A stretch of DNA of 54,728 bases, from positions 1-54,728 of the forward strand of contig JAEUQG010000417.1 of NCBI GenBank assembly GCA_016789755.1. The letters are read 5' to 3'. Source of the stretch: Bryobacterales bacterium. Its GTDB lineage: Bacteria > Acidobacteriota > Terriglobia > Bryobacterales > Bryobacteraceae. A program made the translations under genes and the position numbers. Below the pieces are notes generated by a model. It made no database searches. It was not told the origin of the DNA and saw only the letters and a program-made list of their open reading frames with translations. Shown one piece after another: positions 50,626-54,728 of the stretch (positions are counted from its first letter, which is position 1; each line of letters opens with the position of its first letter).

Positions 50626-53600
50626 TTACTGCGCCGAAACCTTCACTCTGCGGCGGACGGTCGACGTCTTGCGTTGCGGCGGGGGAACCATCAAAATGGC
50701 TTCTTCGATCAACCCGGCCTGCTCCTGCGCGTGGCGCTTGCTGGAGCCGGTGGCTGGGCTGGCGCTCTCCTTGCGTCCCGCGTAGCGCATGCGGCGTTTG
50801 GTGGGATCGAGGAGCGGCTCCATGTGTTCGAGGAGGAAGCGCCAAACGCCCATGTTGCGCGGCTCTTCCTGCGCCCACACCACTTCGGCGGCGGGTGAAT
50901 AGCGAGCCAATTGCTGTTCGACCTGAGCAGCGGGGAACGGATACATCTGCTCCAACCGCACGATGGCGACGTTGTCCGCTTTCTTCTCTTCGCGGGCAGC
51001 CAGCAACTCCCAATAGAGCTTTCCGGTGCAGAAGACAATGCGCTGAACCTGGCTCGCCGGCAGATCGTCGCCGATGACTTCGCGGAAGGATCCCGCTGTC
51101 AGTTCCGGCAGGAACGAAACCGCGCGGGGGTGACGCAGCATGCTCTTCGGCGTGAAAACCACCAGCGGTTTGCGCATTCCGCGCTTGTCGTGACCGCCGA
51201 GCATTTGGCGGCGCAGGAGGTGGAAATACTGGGCGGGGGTGGTGCAATTGGCCACTTGCATGTTGTTCTCGGCGCAAAGCACGAGGAAGCGCTCGATGCG
51301 CGCGCTGGAGTGCTCCGGCCCCTGCCCTTCGTAGCCGTGAGGAAGCAGCAGCACCAGGCCGCTCGGCTGCCCCCATTTCGATTCGGCCGACGAGATGAAC
51401 TGGTCGATCATGATCTGGGCGCCGTTGGAGAAGTCGCCGAACTGCGCTTCCCACATGACGAGCGAGGTAGGATCGCCGATGGAATAGCCGAACTCGAAGC
51501 CCATGACAGCAAACTCGCTGAGCGAGCTGTCGATCACATCGAAGCGGGCTTGCGCCGGATCGATGTGCTGCATGGGAACAAGGCCCGCGCCGGATTCGAC
51601 GTCATAGACTTCCAGGTGGCGCTGGCTGAAAGTGCCACGGGCGCTGTCCTGTCCGCTGAGGCGCACTGGGGTCCCTTCCAGCAGCAGCGTCCCGAAGGCG
51701 ATGGCTTCGGCCGTGGCCCAATCCATGGGTGCGCCGTTCACTACCTCGCGCCGCTTGTCGAAGAAGTTGCGCAATTTGGGGTGCAGATGGAACTCGGCGG
51801 GCACGGAGGTGATGCCGGATACGACCCTTCGAATCAGCTCTTCCGATGCCGCAGTGCTGGCGCCGATGGGAAGCGGCATGTCGATCTGCACATCGCCGAT
51901 GTCCTGCACTTCGTAACTCGCTTCAGGCCGCTGCGCTTCGTCGTAGGCTGCTGTCAGCTTTGAATGATAGGCCTTGCGGATGGCCTCAACCTCATCCGTG
52001 GCTAGCACCTTCTCGCGCAGTAGTTTTTCGGCATACTGCGTGGCCACGGAGGGCTGCTGCTTGATTTTGCGGTACATTACCGGCTGGGTGTAGTTCGGGT
52101 CGTCACCTTCGTTGTGGCCGTGGCGGCGATAACAGAACATATCGATGACCACGTCCTTCTTGAAGGCCTGACGGTATTCGAATGCCAGTTCGGCGGCGCG
52201 CAGACAAGCTTCGGGATCGTCGCCGTTGACGTGGAAGATCGGCGCCTGGACGGTTCGGGCCACGTCCGTGCAGTAGTGGGTGGAACGCGATTCGTAGGGG
52301 TTTGTCGTGAAGCCGATCTGGTTGTTGATGATGAGGTGGATGGTGCCGCCGGTGCAATAGCCATCCAACTGGGAAAGATTCAGAGTCTCGGCAACGACTC
52401 CCTGGCCGGCGAAGGCAGCGTCGCCGTGGACGAGGATGGGAATGACCCGCTCTCGATTTGCATCGCCGAGGCGATCCTGTTTCGGACGCACAATGCCTTC
52501 AACGACAGGATTCACGGCTTCCAGATGGCTCGGATTCGGGGATACGGAGACCTTGATTTCGCGTCCGCTGGCGGACACGTGAATGCCCGTCGCTCCGAGG
52601 TGGTACTTGACGTCGCCCGAGCCCTGGGTCGCATCGGGATCCAGTTCGCCTTCAAACGCGGTGAAGATCTGAGTGAGCGGCTTACCCACGAGATTGGCGA
52701 GCACGGTCAAACGGCCGCGGTGGGCCATGCCGATGACGGCTTCCGCCGCCCCACGATTGGCGCAATGCGAGAGAACGGCATCGAGGATGACCGTAGCCGA
52801 TTCCGAACCTTCAAGGGCAAACCGCTTCTGGCCGCGGAAGCGTGAGTGGAGGAAGTGTTCGAATGCCTCAGCTTCCATTAGTTCCTGCAGCGCGCGCTTG
52901 CGGGTGACTGTATCCAGCGGCCAGGAGTTGGCCTGCGGCTCCATGTGCTGCTGCAGCCAGCGCTTCTGCTCCGGATGCTGGATGTTCATGTATTCGCAAC
53001 TGATCTTGCCGCAGTAGGTGTTGCGCAGCGTTTCCAGAATCTCGCGCAAAGTGGCGTAGGAGGGCCCTTCGTCACCGGCGGCGCGGCCCAAATTGCCGGT
53101 GAGGAACTCGCGGTCGAGATCCCAGAGAGTCAGCCCGTAGGTGGCCGGATCGAGTTCCGCATGGTACTGCAAGTCTGAGCCGAGCGGATCGAGATCGGCT
53201 ATGAGATGGCCGCGCACGCGGTAGGCGTTGATGAGTTGCAGTACCGCGGCTTGTTTGGCGATGTCTTCGGTGTTCGTGGAGGCGCCGCCGAATCCTGGCA
53301 GCGCTTGCATTCGATCGGGCTCCCAGCGCACGGGATGGTGCGGCATGCCGAGATCCATGAAGATGGAGTCGTAGAACTTGTGTTCGCCCTGCAGTAGCTC
53401 CTGCAAGGTGGCGAGGAACATGCCGGATTCGGCGCCCTGGATGATGCGGTGATCGTAAGTGCAGGAAACGGCCATCACCTTGCTGACGCCGATCATGGCC
53501 CGCACGCTGTGCGAGACACCCTGATATTCCGCTGGGTAGTCGATGGCTCCGGTGGCGATGATCGCGCCCTGGCCCACCATCAGGCGCGGCATGGACCCGA

Positions 53601-54291
53601 ACGTGCCGACGGTACCAGGATTGGTGAGCGAAATGGTCGTGCCGGTGAAATCGGCCACCGAAAGCTTGCCTGTGCGAGCTTTCCCCACCAAGCCGTCGAA
53701 GGCATTCATGTATTCCTGGAAATTGAGTGACCCGGCGTTCTTGATGCTGGGCACGACAAGGCTGCGCGATCCGTCCTTGCCTGCCACATCGACAGCAATG
53801 CCGAGGTTGATCTCGGAGCGAACCATGCGATGGGGAGCGCCCTCGATCTCCGCAAAGGCGTTGTTGATGTTGGGATGCTTTCCGAGGGCCTTCACGATGG
53901 CCCAGGCGACGATGTGGGTGAAGCTGATTTTGCTCTTGCCGGTAAGGGCACGGTGCTGGTTGAGAATACGGCGGTTCTCTTCCATCACTTTGACCGGAAC
54001 GATGCGCTGCGAGGACGCCACGGGAATGGTGAGCGAGGCGGTCATGTTCTCAGCGATCTTGGCCGGAGCTCCGCGAAGGAGCGCGGCATCTCCCGCGGGT
54101 TGAGGTGCGTTCAGCGCAGGGGCGGGCGAGGGTGTATGACTGACGCCGTTGCCGTTCGGGGCCTTCTTCTTCGACTGGAAGACGCCGCTCCAGCTTTCAT
54201 CGACGGCGCGCCGGTCGTTCAGGTACTGAGTGAACAGCTCTTCTTCGAGCCAGGAGTTAACTGTGATCGGAGACTCGGGTTCTTGAGACAT
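50626..54291 (-). CDS. kgd: Multifunctional 2-oxoglutarate decarboxylase (E2-E1 fusion)
   Basis: 1221 residues from the ATG at 54289-54291; the upstream frame to 54411 lacks support. Order as in mycobacterial KGD: an N-terminal E1 start motif ('SWLEEELFTQYLNDRRAVDE'), a Pro/Ala linker, a succinyltransferase E2 core without lipoyl domain (about 85-305) keeping the catalytic 'DHRIIQG' (280-286), then the thiamine-dependent E1o part (about 330-1221) with 'RVRGHLIADLDPLG', 'GDAAFAGQGVVAETL', 'INNQIGFTTNP' and 'LLLPHGYEGQGPEHSS'. It decarboxylates 2-oxoglutarate in the TCA cycle and can pass succinyl groups to a lipoyl carrier encoded elsewhere. No E3 or lipoyl protein gene is in the window. Confidence 0.95.
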   Translation of the reverse strand: MSQEPESPITVNSWLEEELFTQYLNDRRAVDESWSGVFQSKKKAPNGNGVSHTPSPAPALNAPQPAGDAALLRGAPAKIAENMTASLTIPVASSQRIVPVKVMEENRRILNQHRALTGKSKISFTHIVAWAIVKALGKHPNINNAFAEIEGAPHRMVRSEINLGIAVDVAGKDGSRSLVVPSIKNAGSLNFQEYMNAFDGLVGKARTGKLSVADFTGTTISLTNPGTVGTFGSMPRLMVGQGAIIATGAIDYPAEYQGVSHSVRAMIGVSKVMAVSCTYDHRIIQGAESGMFLATLQELLQGEHKFYDSIFMDLGMPHHPVRWEPDRMQALPGFGGASTNTEDIAKQAAVLQLINAYRVRGHLIADLDPLGSDLQYHAELDPATYGLTLWDLDREFLTGNLGRAAGDEGPSYATLREILETLRNTYCGKISCEYMNIQHPEQKRWLQQHMEPQANSWPLDTVTRKRALQELMEAEAFEHFLHSRFRGQKRFALEGSESATVILDAVLSHCANRGAAEAVIGMAHRGRLTVLANLVGKPLTQIFTAFEGELDPDATQGSGDVKYHLGATGIHVSASGREIKVSVSPNPSHLEAVNPVVEGIVRPKQDRLGDANRERVIPILVHGDAAFAGQGVVAETLNLSQLDGYCTGGTIHLIINNQIGFTTNPYESRSTHYCTDVARTVQAPIFHVNGDDPEACLRAAELAFEYRQAFKKDVVIDMFCYRRHGHNEGDDPNYTQPVMYRKIKQQPSVATQYAEKLLREKVLATDEVEAIRKAYHSKLTAAYDEAQRPEASYEVQDIGDVQIDMPLPIGASTAASEELIRRVVSGITSVPAEFHLHPKLRNFFDKRREVVNGAPMDWATAEAIAFGTLLLEGTPVRLSGQDSARGTFSQRHLEVYDVESGAGLVPMQHIDPAQARFDVIDSSLSEFAVMGFEFGYSIGDPTSLVMWEAQFGDFSNGAQIMIDQFISSAESKWGQPSGLVLLLPHGYEGQGPEHSSARIERFLVLCAENNMQVANCTTPAQYFHLLRRQMLGGHDKRGMRKPLVVFTPKSMLRHPRAVSFLPELTAGSFREVIGDDLPASQVQRIVFCTGKLYWELLAAREEKKADNVAIVRLEQMYPFPAAQVEQQLARYSPAAEVVWAQEEPRNMGVWRFLLEHMEPLLDPTKRRMRYAGRKESASPATGSSKRHAQEQAGLIEEAILMVPPPQRKTSTVRRRVKVSAQ

Positions 54292-54389
54292 GGAAGTGGA
54301 TTGAAGGACAAGACGGGCGTACCGCCCCACTATCCATGATACAGGGAAGCGGTGTGGATTATTGTGGCGAAGTGTGGATCTCCGGAAAC

Positions 54390-54728
54390 CTAGGAGTGAG
54401 TTTGCGTCCAAGCAGCCAGCTTGGCCTTAGCCCTGCTCTTGAACAAACGAAACTGCGTCGCGGTGAGGTTCATTTCCTGGCAGATTTGATGAAGAGACTC
54501 CCCTTGCAGGTAGAAGCGTGTAATCAGTTCGCGGTCCCGTTTGCAGAGCCGGCCAAGACCGCGGTGCATGAGGTCGGAACGCTCGCGCGAGAGCAGGTTT
54601 GCCTCCTGATCGGGATCGGCAGCGGCCCAGTCGGCAGCAGTGCAGACATCCACGAGTCTGCGGCGGGCCTTGATTTTTAACCCGATGCACAGAGCGCCGT
54701 GGCGGCGAACGACGCTTCGAACATAACC
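54390..54728 (-). CDS. ECF-type sigma factor, C-terminal part (5' end beyond the window)
   Basis: The frame is open to the window edge, giving 112 residues before TAG; the start is outside. The edge-proximal residues 'YVRSVVRRHGALCIGLKIKA' fit the end of sigma region 2 or the linker. 'RGLGRLCKRDRELITRFYLQ' and 'GESLHQICQEMNLTATQFRL' followed by 'FKSRAKAKLAAW' form the region 4 helix-turn-helix that binds the -35 element. A GTG at 54651-54653 could serve as an internal start, but the upstream residues look coding. Target promoters are unknown. It lies 98 bp upstream of the 2-oxoglutarate decarboxylase gene on the same strand. Confidence 0.82.
   Translation of the reverse strand, partial: GYVRSVVRRHGALCIGLKIKARRRLVDVCTAADWAAADPDQEANLLSRERSDLMHRGLGRLCKRDRELITRFYLQGESLHQICQEMNLTATQFRLFKSRAKAKLAAWTQTHS

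Overview
The window is a high-GC chromosomal segment with about 37 genes, almost all intact. Cut genes lie only at the two ends: rpsO on the left and an ECF-type sigma factor on the right. The content points to an Acidobacteriota member of the Bryobacterales/Solibacteraceae type. The signs are secreted proteins ending in the TIGR03437 module ('GIVNAAS...APGSIVTIRG'), two Oar-like TonB-dependent receptors with an N-terminal carboxypeptidase-regulatory domain, an orphan DUF1501 protein, PQQ-type propellers and a fused 2-oxoglutarate decarboxylase (E2-E1) protein. The taxonomic placement is inference from gene content. No tRNA, rRNA, CRISPR array, transposase or prophage gene was seen.

Layout. 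0-2.4 kb: rpsO-pnp in the classic order. 2.4-19.2 kb: a long leftward run of envelope genes, made of a PQQ propeller protein, an Ig-rich TIGR03437 protein, a 646-residue secreted protein, a 1298-residue LGFP/Ig/C39-like protein, a membrane TPR glycosyltransferase-like protein and an Oar-like receptor. 19.4-27.5 kb: a rightward run with an enolase-superfamily protein, a solitary groES, a Skp/OmpH-like chaperone, a small membrane protein, a three-gene secreted module (Ig-like anchor, propeller, choice-of-anchor-D repeats) closed by a strong terminator, and an acyl-CoA ligase. 27.5-34.5 kb leftward: a MerR regulator, nadB, a methyltransferase with its stop 3 nt before nadB, and a second Oar-like receptor. 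34.7-40.9 kb: small proteins, a glycosyltransferase overlapping a degenerate REC-GGDEF protein, an orphan sigma-54 activator, a 51-residue basic protein and mutL. 41-48.2 kb: DUF1501, a lytic transglycosylase, PilZ, HEAT and D-aminoacylase genes, a 36-residue membrane protein, two secreted proteins and rpsT. 48.5-54.7 kb leftward: a YfhO-like membrane protein, the 2-oxoglutarate decarboxylase fusion and the sigma factor.

The general theme is envelope biogenesis and surface display (propellers, Ig folds, receptors, Skp, GT-C enzymes) mixed with housekeeping genes (pnp, groES, nadB, mutL, rpsT, kgd). The best candidates for something new are the three-gene secreted module at 22.1-25.8 kb, the glycosyltransferase / pseudo-REC-GGDEF / sigma-54 activator cluster at 35.4-38.7 kb, the C39-like domain without a visible catalytic cysteine in the 1298-residue protein, the structured 87-bp tandem repeat at 3.9-4.05 kb, and two small proteins (51 and 36 residues) that length filters would miss. 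Start codons were moved from the longest frame whenever a Shine-Dalgarno site or signal peptide favoured an internal start; each case is explained in its entry.
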